Positions 46,401 through 55,760 of a stretch of 64,000 nt of DNA are shown here, one piece after another. The DNA lies in contig QCIR01000001.1 in assembly GCA_003216575.1 (NCBI GenBank), forward strand, positions 124,001-188,000, given 5' to 3'. Every line of letters begins with the position of its first letter. Positions within the stretch are counted from its first letter, which is position 1. This DNA is from Prochlorococcus sp. AG-402-M23 (GTDB taxonomy: Bacteria; Cyanobacteriota; Cyanobacteriia; PCC-6307; Cyanobiaceae). The position numbers were made by a program, and so were the translations under genes. Below the pieces are notes generated by a model, which saw only the letters and a list, made by a program, of their open reading frames with translations, did not search any database and was not told where the DNA came from.

Positions 46401-46938
46401 GATCTTGAATTTCAAGATAAAAATCATCACCCAAAATTTCTTTATACCAAGCGGCTACATCTCTAGCTACATCATTTCTTCCTTTTAATATTGCTTGTGG
46501 AATTTCACCACCTAGGCAAGCTGTTGAACAAATTAATCCCTCACTATATTTTTTAAATAAAGATTTATCTATACATGGTCTAGAAAATATACCTCTTCCG
46601 CGAACACCCTTTAAATGACTAAGTGTAGTTAATTTTACGAGGTTTTCATAACCTATTTGGTTTTTCGCAACAACAACAAGATGATATCTTTTCTCTTTTT
46701 TGAGCTGAGGGTCATCTATTGAACCATTAATGACATACATCTCATTACCAATTATTGGCTTTATATTTTCAGCCTTACATAACTTCAATAATTCAATCGC
46801 ACCATACATTACACCATGGTCAGTTAGAGCTAGAGCAGGCATTCCCAATTGTTTAGCCCTTGCAACCATTGAAGGTAGCTGACTGGCTCCATCAAGAAGA
46901 CTGTAATCACTATGATTATGGATTGGGACAAAAGCCAT
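43420..46938 (-). CDS. dnaE: DNA polymerase III subunit alpha
   Basis: Replicative polymerase catalytic subunit, 1172 aa in one uninterrupted frame. The PHP domain is N-terminal ([20 protein letters not shown]). The catalytic palm has [14 protein letters not shown] and [19 protein letters not shown] (two of the active-site Asp). Later landmarks are [41 protein letters not shown], tandem HhH, and a C-terminal OB fold ([20 protein letters not shown]). Many filamentous and freshwater cyanobacteria split dnaE with a trans-splicing intein; this copy is not split. Confidence 0.97.
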   Translation of the reverse strand: MAFVPIHNHSDYSLLDGASQLPSMVARAKQLGMPALALTDHGVMYGAIELLKLCKAENIKPIIGNEMYVINGSIDDPQLKKEKRYHLVVVAKNQIGYENLVKLTTLSHLKGVRGRGIFSRPCIDKSLFKKYSEGLICSTACLGGEIPQAILKGRNDVARDVAAWYKEILGDDFYLEIQDHGSIEDRIVNSEIVKISEELDIQIIATNDAHYVSKNDIEAHDALICVLTGKLISDHKRLRYTGTEYIKSEEEMRSLFVDHLDKDVINSAIENTVKLSSKVEEYTILGTYKMPNFPIPNGYKPIDYLKEITINGLKQILSIDQFEDFPDEYKERLDYELNVIEQMGFPTYFLVVWDYIRFAREKNIPVGPGRGSAAGSLVAFSLHITNINPVENGLLFERFLNPERKSMPDIDTDFCIERRGEVIDYVTKKYGEDKVAQIITFNRMTSKAVLKDVARVLDIPYGDADRLAKLIPVVRGKPAKLSSMISKESPNKEFYEKYNNDSKVKKWVDMAIRIEGTNKTFGVHAAGVVIAANSLDNLVPLQRNNDGQIITQYFMEDIESLGLLKMDFLGLRNLTMIEKTINLVEKSIGKRLDPDALPFTDEKTFELLSRGDLEGIFQLESSGMRQIVKDLKPSSLEDISSILALYRPGPLDAGLIPKFINRKHGKESIDFQHKSLKPILSETYGIMVYQEQIMKIAQDLAGYSLGQADLLRRAMGKKKVSEMQRHRTLFVDGAVKNGVSDKIAEKLFDQMVLFAEYCFNKSHSTAYGAVTYQTAYLKAHYPVAYMAALLTVNAGSTDKVQRYISNCNSMGINVMPPNINTSGVDFTPKDNSILFGFSAVKNLGDSAIRKIIISRDEDGEFTSLSQFCDRISLSAVNRRGLEALIHCGAFDCLEENANRAQLIADLDLVIDWASSRAKDRNSGQGNLFDLTSSSSNNESLIDEYSSAPKAKPVNEYPPSDKLKLEKEHVGFYLSDHPLKQLSEPARLIAPISLGSLEEQTDKSKVSVIAMIPEMREVTTRKGDRMAIIQLEDLTGSCEAIVFPKSYERLSDHLMVETRLLIWGSVDKRDETVQLIIDDCREIDDLRFLLIDLRPDQATDINVQHKLRECLSKNRPARNELGVRTPVVACLKDNDNTRYVRLGDQFCVKDTELALSALSKNSFIARASNSLVN

Positions 46939-47009
46939 TAATATTGAACAAAGCTACGCTGCATGTAGTGTAGCGAAAATCAAAAGCTCCACATAAAGTG
47001 GTTAAAGCT

Positions 47010-48470
47010 TTACAATGTAAAATCTGTTTTAGGCCTACTTTTATAAACTTCAGCAGCTCTCTCGAATTGATTAGCTACTTGAAGCAGCTTCCCTTCTTCG
47101 AAGACATTACCTATCAGCTGTAAACCTATTGGCAATCCAGATTTATCAAAGCCACATGGAAGGCTGATAGCGGGTAATCCAGCTAAATTGGCTGGAATCG
47201 TTAATAAATCAGATAAGTACATAGCCATAGGGTTGTCAATATTTTCTCCAGAGCCAAAAGCAGTAGTGGGAGATGTAGGAGCTAGCAAAATATCTACTTT
47301 TTCGAAAGCATCATCAAAATCTTTACGTATCAAAGTTCGAACTTGCTGGGCCTTCTTGTAGTAAGCATCAACATAACCAGCGGATAAGGCGTAAGTTCCT
47401 ATAAGAATTCTTCGTTTAACCTCACTTCCAAAACCAAGTGCACGACTTTTGGAGGTCATTTCAATGAGAGTTTGTTCATCTTCAGAGCGGAATCCATATT
47501 TGACACCGTCATATCTTGCTAAATTTGCTGAAGCTTCAGATGGGGCAATCACGTAATAAGTAGCAATTCCATCATTAAACCGAGGACAGGAAATATTGAT
47601 AATCTCGACACCCAATGTTTCGAGCAGCGAGGCAGCACTAAGAACCGACTCCTTTACATCAGAGGACAATCCCTTATGCTCAAAACAATTATCAATTAAA
47701 CCAATTTTCATTCCCTTAATTGACTTCGTAAGTATGTCTAAATAATTAGGAACAGGTCTATCAACAGTTGTTGAATCAAACTCATCTTTACCTGATATAA
47801 CTTGAAGGATTTCAGCTACATCAGAAACATTATTCGCAAAAGGACCAACCTGATCTAAGGAACTAGCAAAAGCTATTAACCCCCATCTACTTACGCGACC
47901 ATAAGTTGGCTTCATTCCAACAACACCACAGAATGAAGCTGGTTGTCTGATTGATCCGCCAGTGTCAGAACCAAGAGATCCATAACATAATTCAGCAGCA
48001 ACAGAAGCTGCACTACCACCTGAGCTTCCTCCAGGAACCTTTCTTATGTTCCATGGATTTAAAGTTGGTCCAAATGCCGAGGTTTCAGTAGAGCTCCCCA
48101 TCGCAAATTCGTCCATATTTGTCTTGCCAATCATTATTGATCCAGCGTTTAAAAGCTTTTTTGTGACTGTTGACTCATATGGAGGAACAAAATTACCTAA
48201 AATCTTGCTTGCACAAGTTGTCTTAATTCCTTTTGTACAAAGGTTGTCTTTAATAGCCAATGGAATTCCAGCTAAAGAAGGAAGATCATTTCCAGAAGAA
48301 CGTTGATTATCAATATCTTCTGCAATTTTTAGAGCTTGGTGGCCGTTGACAGTTAAAAAAGTATTGAGGGTCTGATCTAATTCGTTTATCCTAGAAATTT
48401 TTTCTTGAACAAGTTCCTTGGCAGATACTTCACCACTTTTCAATTTTTGGCGCAAGTCTGCAAAAGTCAT
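47010..48470 (-). CDS. gatA: Asp/Glu-tRNA(Asn/Gln) amidotransferase subunit A
   Basis: GatA is the glutaminase of GatCAB, which converts Glu-tRNA(Gln) (and Asp-tRNA(Asn)) to the amide form. 486 aa. The Ser-cisSer-Lys triad regions are visible: Lys in [20 protein letters not shown], cis-Ser in [15 protein letters not shown], and the nucleophile Ser in [19 protein letters not shown]. Standard length. It stands 71 bp downstream of dnaE on the same strand; gatB and gatC are elsewhere. Confidence 0.96.
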   Translation of the reverse strand: MTFADLRQKLKSGEVSAKELVQEKISRINELDQTLNTFLTVNGHQALKIAEDIDNQRSSGNDLPSLAGIPLAIKDNLCTKGIKTTCASKILGNFVPPYESTVTKKLLNAGSIMIGKTNMDEFAMGSSTETSAFGPTLNPWNIRKVPGGSSGGSAASVAAELCYGSLGSDTGGSIRQPASFCGVVGMKPTYGRVSRWGLIAFASSLDQVGPFANNVSDVAEILQVISGKDEFDSTTVDRPVPNYLDILTKSIKGMKIGLIDNCFEHKGLSSDVKESVLSAASLLETLGVEIINISCPRFNDGIATYYVIAPSEASANLARYDGVKYGFRSEDEQTLIEMTSKSRALGFGSEVKRRILIGTYALSAGYVDAYYKKAQQVRTLIRKDFDDAFEKVDILLAPTSPTTAFGSGENIDNPMAMYLSDLLTIPANLAGLPAISLPCGFDKSGLPIGLQLIGNVFEEGKLLQVANQFERAAEVYKSRPKTDFTL

Positions 48471-48497
48471 TATTGAATTATAAAAACGTTATCCAGC

Positions 48498-48728
48498 TTA
48501 TGACGTTAGAGGCTCATTACGGCGACACCTGACTAAACTATGATTTATTTCCTGAGGAGACTCTGCATAGAGATCTTCTACAAATCCGTTTAAACTCACT
48601 TTCAAGCTACGGCGAGTCAGAAAAGGACCAAACCAATAAGTAACGTTAGGCTGATTTGTCTCAACCTTAGCCCACCAGGCCAAGCCAAAACTATTACCTA
48701 AGCTTCGAAGAGCCCTAATGGGACCCAT
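48498..48728 (-). CDS. DUF1816 protein
   Basis: 76-aa cytoplasmic protein of the cyanobacterial DUF1816 family. The core pattern WWAKVETNQPNVTYWFGPFL followed by GFVEDLYAESPQEINHSLVRC is typical; relatives occur near phycobilisome-linker genes, but no role is established. It is 27 bases upstream of gatA on the same strand. The 227 bp between it and rlmB are AT-rich, and I see no gene or motif in them. Confidence 0.75.
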   Translation of the reverse strand: MGPIRALRSLGNSFGLAWWAKVETNQPNVTYWFGPFLTRRSLKVSLNGFVEDLYAESPQEINHSLVRCRRNEPLTS

Positions 48729-48955
48729 AAGTAAAATGCATTTAATTTATTATACTTTCTTAACCAGATGTTTATCAAAAAAACAAGGAATATTATGTTC
48801 ACTTGATGATGAAACATATATTTGAAAGCAAACAATATTGAGTATAAAAAACTTTAGGTGATGTTATTAATAATCTAATTGGATTATGATCTTTAAAAAA
48901 TCATATTAAAACTATAAAAAATATACGCTTATTTTCTAGGTTAAATTTAAGGAGA

Positions 48956-50125
48956 TTAGTTATTATTTTGAGTTGAAATCTGAGGTTTCAATAATCTAGG
49001 AGATGGGTCTTGTCCAGAGATTGTGCGCATCCATCTGGATCTCGCCACTTCGTATAAGAAAATAGAAGTGGCGACTGAAGCGTTAAGGCTTGTAGTTACT
49101 CCCTTAAGGGGAATCCTGACTAACTGATCACACAACCTTCTAGTTATTAGAGAAATTCCTTTATCTTCAGACCCAACTACTACTACTAAGGGACCTTGGA
49201 ATTTTATTTCAGACAAAGTTGAACGTCCTTCCTCAGCAAGGCCAACAACGGTATAACCTGCATCTTTCAATTTCTCCAAAGACCTATTTAAATTAACAAC
49301 TCTTGCCACAGGCAAATGTTCCAGCGCTCCAGCAGCAACTTTTGCAACGGATCCGGTTAAACCTGCACTGCGTCTTTGTGGAAGAATCAATCCCTGAGCA
49401 CCAAGGGCTTCGGCAGATCGAATTATTGCTCCAAGATTCTGAGGATCAGTTAACCCATCTAAAGCCAGGAGCAATGATGAATCACCAAAAGCTTTACAAG
49501 CATCTATTAAATTCTTCAAATCATGTGTTTTTGATGCGGCAATTTGTAAAACTATTCCTTGATGAACTGCTCCATTTGTGAGCTGGCCAAGCCTGGACCA
49601 AGAAACTTCTTCAACCAAGACACCCGAAGCTTTTGAATCTTTGAGAAGTTGAAAAAACTTTGGTGTACTTCTTAATTCAGATGTACACCAAATCCTATGA
49701 ATTGCCCTGCCACCCATAAGAGCTGCCTCAGTAGAATGACGTCCCCAAATCAAATCATCACTTAACTTTTTGGTAAAACTTTCGGAATATGAAAGTGGTT
49801 CTTTTCTTTCTGGTCTTCTGTAATTATTAGCTTCATTAGAATTTTGATTTCTATATGAAGGGTTAGTCGATTTTCTTTCAAATCGACTAGATCCTCTATA
49901 ATTTGGAGTCAACTTATTATTGCTTCTTGATCTTTCGGAGGATTTTGATTCATAAAATGGCTGATTAGATTTATCAGAAGAAAGGCGAGTATTTTTATTC
50001 GTACTTCTTCTATCATTAAAGCTGGACTTCTTAGAATCATTATCTTGCCGATAAGAAATGCTATTTCGCTTATTAAAAGAAGAGTTTTTGGAACTCTTTG
50101 TCTCTTTGTTGAATCGATAACTCAT
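48956..50125 (-). CDS. rlmB: TrmH/RlmB-family RNA 2'-O-methyltransferase with long disordered N-terminus
   Basis: SpoU-class methyltransferase, probably RlmB (Gm2251 of 23S rRNA). The catalytic half starts near residue 125: LIWGRHSTEAALMGG substrate-binding domain, then ALDGLTDPQNLGAIIRSAEA (motif 1), VVVVGSEDKGIS (motif 2) and IPLKGVTTSLNASVATSIFLYE (motif 3). The first 120 residues are an extension rich in Ser, Asn, Arg and Lys (SYRQDNDSKKSSFNDRR, RSSRFERKS type), absent from the approximately 245-aa E. coli enzyme. It follows mrnC by 17 bases. Confidence 0.9.
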   Translation of the reverse strand: MSYRFNKETKSSKNSSFNKRNSISYRQDNDSKKSSFNDRRSTNKNTRLSSDKSNQPFYESKSSERSRSNNKLTPNYRGSSRFERKSTNPSYRNQNSNEANNYRRPERKEPLSYSESFTKKLSDDLIWGRHSTEAALMGGRAIHRIWCTSELRSTPKFFQLLKDSKASGVLVEEVSWSRLGQLTNGAVHQGIVLQIAASKTHDLKNLIDACKAFGDSSLLLALDGLTDPQNLGAIIRSAEALGAQGLILPQRRSAGLTGSVAKVAAGALEHLPVARVVNLNRSLEKLKDAGYTVVGLAEEGRSTLSEIKFQGPLVVVVGSEDKGISLITRRLCDQLVRIPLKGVTTSLNASVATSIFLYEVARSRWMRTISGQDPSPRLLKPQISTQNNN

Positions 50126-50142
50126 TTTAAATGAACTATTTT

Positions 50143-50541
50143 CTAGTTAATAGGGCGATCAAGTAGATCGAATAAATCCGCAAGGCGGGTAGGATTTTTT
50201 AAAAAGAGCCACCCAACAATAGTCTCAAATCCCGTAGCAATACCATATGTGGCTGCATCTACATTTTTAGGACCTTTTCCAGCTCTATTTCTACCTTTTC
50301 TGAAAAAGTCCTTTTCAAGATCAGTTAGAAATGGTTCGATTTTTGTAATTGCTATAGCCTGGCTGGAAGCATTTACCTCATTAACTACAGCTTTGTGTAA
50401 ATCCTTTGAGCGTCTGGGGCTTTTACAATAACGCAACCTTTGATGCATTTCCCAGACTGCATCACCTAACCATGCTAATTGCAATGGTCCCAAACCATCT
50501 GGTGAAATGGTTGATTTGTAAGAGCGAATCCAATCAGTCAA
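50143..50541 (-). CDS. mrnC: Mini-ribonuclease III
   Basis: MrnC is an RNase III catalytic domain lacking the dsRNA-binding domain; it trims 23S rRNA precursor ends. 132 aa. The signature region is LQLAWLGDAVWEMHQRLRY (metal-binding Asp in LGDAV), followed by KAVVNEVNASSQA and FRKGRNRAGKGPKNVDAATYGIATGFETIVGWLFL with the second acidic site. Start overlaps the STAS gene stop by 4 bases, and rlmB follows 17 bases later, so three rRNA- or regulation-related genes are coupled. Confidence 0.92.
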   Translation of the reverse strand: MTDWIRSYKSTISPDGLGPLQLAWLGDAVWEMHQRLRYCKSPRRSKDLHKAVVNEVNASSQAIAITKIEPFLTDLEKDFFRKGRNRAGKGPKNVDAATYGIATGFETIVGWLFLKNPTRLADLFDLLDRPIN

Positions 50542-50840
50542 GCTGATAATTTACCAAACGCAGTACTCAGATCTGGGGCCAAATGAAGAAACTCCTCTAG
50601 TCGAACAAGTTTTATAGTTTGAACAACTCGTGGATTTCCAACAACATTAAAAGCTCTTTTCGACTCATTACATTTTTTTGCCGCTTGAACCATTGCCCCT
50701 AGTCCAGAGGAATCAATAAAGTCGATGTTAGTTAAATCAATAACTACTGAAAGTTGATTTGAAGCTAAAACTTCATTGATATATGTAGTGAATTGCTTCT
50801 CTGAATATGCATCTAGTTGACCAGTGAAATTTAACACCAA
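50538..50840 (-). CDS. STAS-domain protein (anti-sigma-factor-antagonist type)
   Basis: 100-aa STAS protein of the SpoIIAA/RsbV type. The phosphorylatable Ser motif is clear: VVIDLTNIDFIDSSGLGAMVQAAKK. The track start at 50840 is a TTG in an odd place, because the frame stays open 25 more codons upstream (to a TAG at 50916-50918) and those codons read like protein (PIAELQRLTVSLRGGF). No ATG, GTG or TTG is found in that stretch; the only near-cognate start is ATT at 50912, after TAGGGG. No cognate kinase or sigma factor is nearby. Confidence 0.82.
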   Translation of the reverse strand: MVLNFTGQLDAYSEKQFTTYINEVLASNQLSVVIDLTNIDFIDSSGLGAMVQAAKKCNESKRAFNVVGNPRVVQTIKLVRLEEFLHLAPDLSTAFGKLSA

Positions 50841-50954
50841 GCAACCATTTTGCTGGTTAAAACCACCTCTAAGAGAAACAGTAAGTCGTTGTAATTCAGC
50901 TATGGGATCAATCCCCTATTACTTCATGATGGAAGTGTAGTTATAGAAACCAAA

Positions 50955-52109
50955 TTAATCCACGATTCTTCTTCGATCTTCTATTAAGGTTACGAAATGA
51001 TTAAAATGATGGTCAGCGTCATGAGGGCCCGGGCTTGCCTCAGGGTGATATTGAACTCCAAAGAACGGTCTATCAATAACTGAAATTGCAGCAACTGTTT
51101 GATCATTTAAATTGAATTTGGTGATTTTTATTTTTTCTGAATTTAAAGACTCTGAACTTAAAGCGAAACCATGGTTCTGACTTGTTATTTCAACTTGTCC
51201 ATTCAAGCCACAAGGATGATTAAGTCCTCTATGTCCATAAGATAATTTAAAAGTTTCACCTCCAAGAGCCAATCCAAGAATCTGATGACCCAAGCAAATC
51301 CCAAAAACAGGCAATCTATCTAATGCAATTAAATCTTTAGCCAATTTAATACCACTATCAACTGTGGCTGGGTCGCCAGGTCCATTAGAAAGAAAGACAC
51401 CCTCAGGAGATAAATCTAAAACATCAGAAATAGAAGCATTCGCAGGCAAAATAGTAACTTCACAACCATGAGCCACTAAGCGATCCAAGATCGATTGCTT
51501 TATTCCAAAATCTATAGCAACAACTTTGTAAGGGTTTGTTTTAATAATTTTAATTCTTTTATCAAATGAAACAGGACATGCTGAATTAACTTTAAATGCG
51601 TACTTAGTGGATACTTTATCAACAAGATTAAGTCCACTCATTGAAGGAGATTTCTTTAATATTGAAAATAATTCCTCTAACGAATAGCTTGATTCAGAAG
51701 AAATTATTCCATTCAAAGTCCCAGAATCCCTGAGATGTCTAACCAGTCCTCTTGTATCAATTCCATGAATTCCAACCACATTTTCATATTTTAACCATTT
51801 TTCTAAAGATTTTTCTTGCCTCCAATTACTAGCAACTTCCGATATTTGGCGAGTTATCACACCTTTTACAGAAGGATGTGAGGATTCACTATCCTCAGAA
51901 TTAATACCGGTATTTCCAATCTCAGGGTAGGTAAAAGTAATAAGCTGACCAAAATAACTTGGATCAGTTACAACCTCTTGATATCCAGTCATTCCAGTAT
52001 TAAATACGACTTCTCCTGAAACAGTGCCTATTGCACCAAACGAAATCCCTTCAAAATACGAACCATCTTCTAATAACAATATTGCAGAACAATCAGTATC
52101 AAAAAACAT
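50955..52109 (-). CDS. carA: Carbamoyl-phosphate synthase small subunit
   Basis: Glutaminase subunit supplying ammonia to CarB for arginine and pyrimidine synthesis. 384 aa. The N-terminal small-subunit domain starts [17 protein letters not shown]. The class I glutaminase has [16 protein letters not shown] with the nucleophile Cys (about 270), and the His-Glu pair in [13 protein letters not shown]. Complete and of normal length. trpD is upstream with 26 bases between, and the STAS gene follows after 114 bp (37 to 45 bp if the upstream start is used). Confidence 0.96.
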   Translation of the reverse strand: MFFDTDCSAILLLEDGSYFEGISFGAIGTVSGEVVFNTGMTGYQEVVTDPSYFGQLITFTYPEIGNTGINSEDSESSHPSVKGVITRQISEVASNWRQEKSLEKWLKYENVVGIHGIDTRGLVRHLRDSGTLNGIISSESSYSLEELFSILKKSPSMSGLNLVDKVSTKYAFKVNSACPVSFDKRIKIIKTNPYKVVAIDFGIKQSILDRLVAHGCEVTILPANASISDVLDLSPEGVFLSNGPGDPATVDSGIKLAKDLIALDRLPVFGICLGHQILGLALGGETFKLSYGHRGLNHPCGLNGQVEITSQNHGFALSSESLNSEKIKITKFNLNDQTVAAISVIDRPFFGVQYHPEASPGPHDADHHFNHFVTLIEDRRRIVD

Positions 52110-52135
52110 TAGAGAGAGTATATAAAGTTAAAGTA

Positions 52136-53173
52136 TTAGATGGCTAGAAAATCTCTTAACTGCTTAAAAATAAGCCAAGATTTATTTGTATTTAAGCAAT
52201 CTAATGATAATTTGACACCTAAAGATAAATTATCTTCGTATCCTGAGACCCATAAGACCAAAGCAGTATTTAAGGCCACGACTTCCTTATGGTATTTGTC
52301 TCCTTCACCATTGAATAAAGCCTTTAAAATCTGAGTATTAGTTTGCAAATCATCGCCCTTTAAACTTTCATTAGAAATTTCACTAAGTCCGAGGTCACTG
52401 GGATGAATAATTTCAGTTCTTATAGAGTCGTTATCTAAGAACCGAAATTGATTAGCACCAGCCAAAGATGCCTCGTCTAACCCCCCTGCTCCATGAACAA
52501 CTACAGCTCTTTTAAGATCCATCCTTTTTAAAGCTAAGGCCATTGGATCAAGTAAGTTAGCATTAGCCACTCCTAATACTTGAGCCTTCGGGTTAAGTGG
52601 ATTAACTAACGGTCCAAGCAAATTAAAAATAGTTCTAACTCCCAAGCTTTTTCTCAATGGTGCAAGACCTACTAAAGAAGGATGCCAAGAAGGTGCAAAA
52701 AGAAATGTAATCCCGAAATTCATTAAGGCTTCAATAGCTTTTTCGGAAGAAACTTTTAAAGGTAGCCCAAGACTTTCTAAGACATCAGCAGAACCAACTT
52801 TGCCGCTAGCACTTCGATTTCCGTGTTTAGCAATTTTCACACCTAAAGCAGCTGAAACGAAAGCTACTGCGGTAGAAATATTGAATGTGTTTGCCCCATC
52901 GCCACCAGTTCCACAGGTGTCAACTAAATCAAAAGATGGGAGGATGCATGGAGTAGATGAAGCATTTTGAAGAATTTTTGCCATTACTGAAAGTTCTTCA
53001 CCAGAGATCCCTTTAGCTCTAAATGCCGCTAAAAATGCTCCAGTTTGAACTGGCTCAATTTTATTTCCCAGCCATGCATTCATTAAGAATTTAGATTGCT
53101 CCTCCGTTAAATCCTTTGCCGAAAGAAGTGATTCAAGTATTACTGAAAAAGTTATAGGGTTTGATGAGGTCAT
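52136..53173 (-). CDS. trpD: Anthranilate phosphoribosyltransferase
   Basis: TrpD transfers phosphoribose to anthranilate, the second step of tryptophan synthesis. 345 aa. The PRPP-binding motif is [18 protein letters not shown] (about 78-95), followed by [18 protein letters not shown], and [17 protein letters not shown]. Normal length. Immediately upstream of carA on the same strand; other trp genes are not in the window. Confidence 0.95.
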   Translation of the reverse strand: MTSSNPITFSVILESLLSAKDLTEEQSKFLMNAWLGNKIEPVQTGAFLAAFRAKGISGEELSVMAKILQNASSTPCILPSFDLVDTCGTGGDGANTFNISTAVAFVSAALGVKIAKHGNRSASGKVGSADVLESLGLPLKVSSEKAIEALMNFGITFLFAPSWHPSLVGLAPLRKSLGVRTIFNLLGPLVNPLNPKAQVLGVANANLLDPMALALKRMDLKRAVVVHGAGGLDEASLAGANQFRFLDNDSIRTEIIHPSDLGLSEISNESLKGDDLQTNTQILKALFNGEGDKYHKEVVALNTALVLWVSGYEDNLSLGVKLSLDCLNTNKSWLIFKQLRDFLAI

Positions 53174-53282
53174 TTATCAGAAAAAGGCTATTTGCTTTGC
53201 ATTACAGGCTGAATATAAATATTAACTTAGTAATATATAAGTCTATTGCAGAAGTTTTAAATAAAAAAATAATTTTCTAACT

Positions 53283-53594
53283 TTAAGCTTGAGAAGAATC
53301 TGACGTATCAAATCCTGAACCAACGTTATCAGTGCCTGAAGAGCTATTAGGACGAAAGCCCTCTGACCAAATTGTTCTTGTTATTTCCTCTAACTTTTCA
53401 CGATTAAGTCCCCATTTTTTTAATAGTTTGTTCATGTCTGCATTTAGATCTTCTGCGCCATTAAAGTCCTGATAGCGTATTAATAATCTGGCGAGCTCAA
53501 CAAACTCACGAGATGTTGGAGAATCTATAGAGCATAAACGATCAATATTTTCTCTATCTGTTGAATAAAGTGGGTGATTTTGGGCCTCATTCAT
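53283..53594 (-). CDS. DUF3288-like protein
   Basis: 103-aa protein resembling the cyanobacterial DUF3288 family. Recognisable parts are HPLYSTDRENIDRLCS, ELARLLIRYQDFNGAEDLNADM and KKWGLNREKLEEITRTIWS. The last 25 residues are a Ser/Gly/Asp-rich tail. No membrane helix. Function unknown. It diverges from the ABC exporter over 75 bp, and a 109-bp gap before trpD shows no further gene. Confidence 0.7.
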   Translation of the reverse strand: MNEAQNHPLYSTDRENIDRLCSIDSPTSREFVELARLLIRYQDFNGAEDLNADMNKLLKKWGLNREKLEEITRTIWSEGFRPNSSSGTDNVGSGFDTSDSSQA

Positions 53595-53669
53595 AAAACA
53601 CTTAAATTTAGTTTTTGCTCACGTCCATTGGCTTATATTGCCTAGGTTAATGAGCATATTAATAAAAGA

Positions 53670-55421
53670 ATGGCTGCATTAAGACTAGATCTAATAAAAA
53701 ACTATCTGAGACCCCACAAAAAGGAGTTATTGATAGGGGGAGTATGTCTGATTTTTGTAAATATTTTGAGCGTCGCTATTCCTATGGAAGTCAGAAACAT
53801 AGTCGATGATCTAAAAAAAGGTTTTACTTTTTCTGATGTCTTCAATAAGTCCATATGGCTAATACTTTTAGCGACGGTAATGGGTTCAGTAAGATTGCTA
53901 TCTAGGCAATTAGTTTTTGGAGTTGGCAGACAAGTAGAGGTCTCATTAAGACAGAAATTATTTGATCACATGCTCGAACAAGATCCAGGCTGGGTTCAAA
54001 CGATAGGAACTGGAGAAGTTATCACTAGAGCTACTAGTGATTTAGAAAATATAAGAAGATTACTGGGCTTTACGGTCCTTAGTCTTACTAATACTTTTTT
54101 GGCATATGCATTCACATTGCCAGCAATGCTAACAATCGATCCGCTTCTAACTTTTTTTGCTATTTCCATTTACCCAATATTGCTTGGAACAGTTGGTTTG
54201 TTTGGTGGAAGAATGGTTAAGCAACGAAAAAGACAACAAAAAGCATTATCTGAATTAAGTGAATTGATACAAGAAGATCTTTCTGGAATAAGCGCAATAA
54301 AAATTTATGGTCAAGAGCAAGCTGAGCAAAAAGCATTCAATAAATTAAACATTAGATATAGAGATGCTGCTATTAACCTTGCTAGAACTGCTAGTACATT
54401 GTTCCCATTACTTCAAGGTTTATCCTCAATATCATTACTACTCCTGATTGCAATTGGTAGTGGACAACTTTCAAGGGGTAGCCTTACTGTAGGTGGTCTA
54501 GTTGCATTAATTCTTTATGTTGAAAGACTCGTTTTCCCAACAGCCTTATTAGGTTTTACACTCAATACTTTTCAATTAGGTCAGGTAAGCTTAGAAAGAG
54601 TCGAAGAGATATTAAATCATGAACCTACAATAAAAGATAGAGACAACACAATAACTATAGAAAAGCCTATATCAGGTAAATTAGAAGCTAAAAATCTAAC
54701 AATAAAGTATGAAGCCTCTACAAGAAAAATACTTGATGAGATCTCATTTAAAATAAACCCAGGTGAAATTGTTGCATTAGTAGGGCCTGTTGGATGTGGC
54801 AAAACAACATTAGCTAGAGCATTAGGAAGGATGATAAATATTGATCAGGGGAGATTATTCTTAGATGATTATGATATTACTGAATTGAAATTGAAAGATT
54901 TAAGAAGCAATATTACCCTAGTACCGCAAGAAGGTTATCTTTTTACTGAAACTCTGACTGAAAATATTAGATACGGGAATCCTGAAGCTTCAATAAATAA
55001 AGTTGAGGAGTCAGCCTATGAAGCTCGAATGTCAGATGATATTAAAGGTTTTCCAGATGGATTAAACACCCTTGTAGGGGAAAGAGGCATAACTCTAAGT
55101 GGAGGTCAAAGGCAACGAACAGCCCTTAGTAGAGCATTATTAGTAGATTCAAAAATAATAGTTTTAGATGACGCATTAGCTAGTGTTGACAATAAAACTG
55201 CCTCCGCAATACTCCAAACAATAAAAAAACAATTTAATAAGACTGTTTTAATGATTAGCCATCAATTATCTGCTGCAGCGGCCTGTGATCGCATCTTAGT
55301 TATGAATGAGGGTAAAATCATACAAGAAGGATCACATCAAATCTTAATTAATAAAAACGGTTTGTATAAAAGCATGTGGGAAAGGGAAAAAGCTAAAGAG
55401 CAAATACAAGAAGAGTATTAA
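53670..55421 (+). CDS. MdlA/B-like ABC exporter (fused permease and ATPase)
   Basis: 583-aa half-transporter of the MsbA/MdlB class: six helices in residues 1-310, then a nucleotide-binding domain. Walker A is GPVGCGKTTLARALG, Q-loop LVPQEGYLF, signature LSGGQRQRTALSRALL, and the Walker B end reads IIVLDDALASVD. Asp replaces the catalytic Glu after Walker B, as in MdlA-like subunits, so it may need a partner with an intact site. None is adjacent. Substrate (lipid, peptide or drug) not predictable. Confidence 0.9.
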   Translation: MAALRLDLIKNYLRPHKKELLIGGVCLIFVNILSVAIPMEVRNIVDDLKKGFTFSDVFNKSIWLILLATVMGSVRLLSRQLVFGVGRQVEVSLRQKLFDHMLEQDPGWVQTIGTGEVITRATSDLENIRRLLGFTVLSLTNTFLAYAFTLPAMLTIDPLLTFFAISIYPILLGTVGLFGGRMVKQRKRQQKALSELSELIQEDLSGISAIKIYGQEQAEQKAFNKLNIRYRDAAINLARTASTLFPLLQGLSSISLLLLIAIGSGQLSRGSLTVGGLVALILYVERLVFPTALLGFTLNTFQLGQVSLERVEEILNHEPTIKDRDNTITIEKPISGKLEAKNLTIKYEASTRKILDEISFKINPGEIVALVGPVGCGKTTLARALGRMINIDQGRLFLDDYDITELKLKDLRSNITLVPQEGYLFTETLTENIRYGNPEASINKVEESAYEARMSDDIKGFPDGLNTLVGERGITLSGGQRQRTALSRALLVDSKIIVLDDALASVDNKTASAILQTIKKQFNKTVLMISHQLSAAAACDRILVMNEGKIIQEGSHQILINKNGLYKSMWEREKAKEQIQEEY

Positions 55422-55511
55422 GGAATACTTATTAAAGTTTTTTAATCAATTCAATTTAAATTAGATAAAAGCTAGAAAAACAATTATGTTCAATAAATTA
55501 ATTATGATTTC

Positions 55512-55757
55512 ATGAACACATTTTCAAATTATAAACTTATTTGCGACCTTGAATTTGGTGATATCTATATTCAAATCCTTTCATGGATGGGAGTAATTTT
55601 TGTAAGTCTTGCTGCAGGGCTTGCACTTATGGGGTCATCAAGACCAATTTTTGCCCTTTTAGGCGTAGGTTTGATTCTAGTACTGAGCCTTCCATTCTTA
55701 TTATTTGCCTTTGTTACAACACTAATAAATCATATTAAAATAGAAACTATAAATTAA
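55512..55757 (+). CDS. Hypothetical two-helix membrane protein
   Basis: 81 aa, starting MNTFSNYKLICDLEFGDIYI. Two predicted helices (about 22-42 and 46-70), with SRPIFALLGVGLILVLSLPF linking into the second. No family recognised. It precedes msrA by 3 bases and is likely cotranscribed. Its codon use and AT content are like its neighbours. Confidence 0.6.
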   Translation: MNTFSNYKLICDLEFGDIYIQILSWMGVIFVSLAAGLALMGSSRPIFALLGVGLILVLSLPFLLFAFVTTLINHIKIETIN

Positions 55758-55760
55758 ATT

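Noticed and set aside
43420-46938. Possible split-intein dnaE as in many cyanobacteria
   Set aside because: The frame is continuous over 1172 codons through all catalytic motifs, with no intein sequence.
48729-48955. Possible small gene in the 227-bp gap between DUF1816 and rlmB
   Set aside because: Only frames of about a dozen codons were found (for example MMKHIFESKQY); AT-rich sequence with no recognisable RNA or motif.
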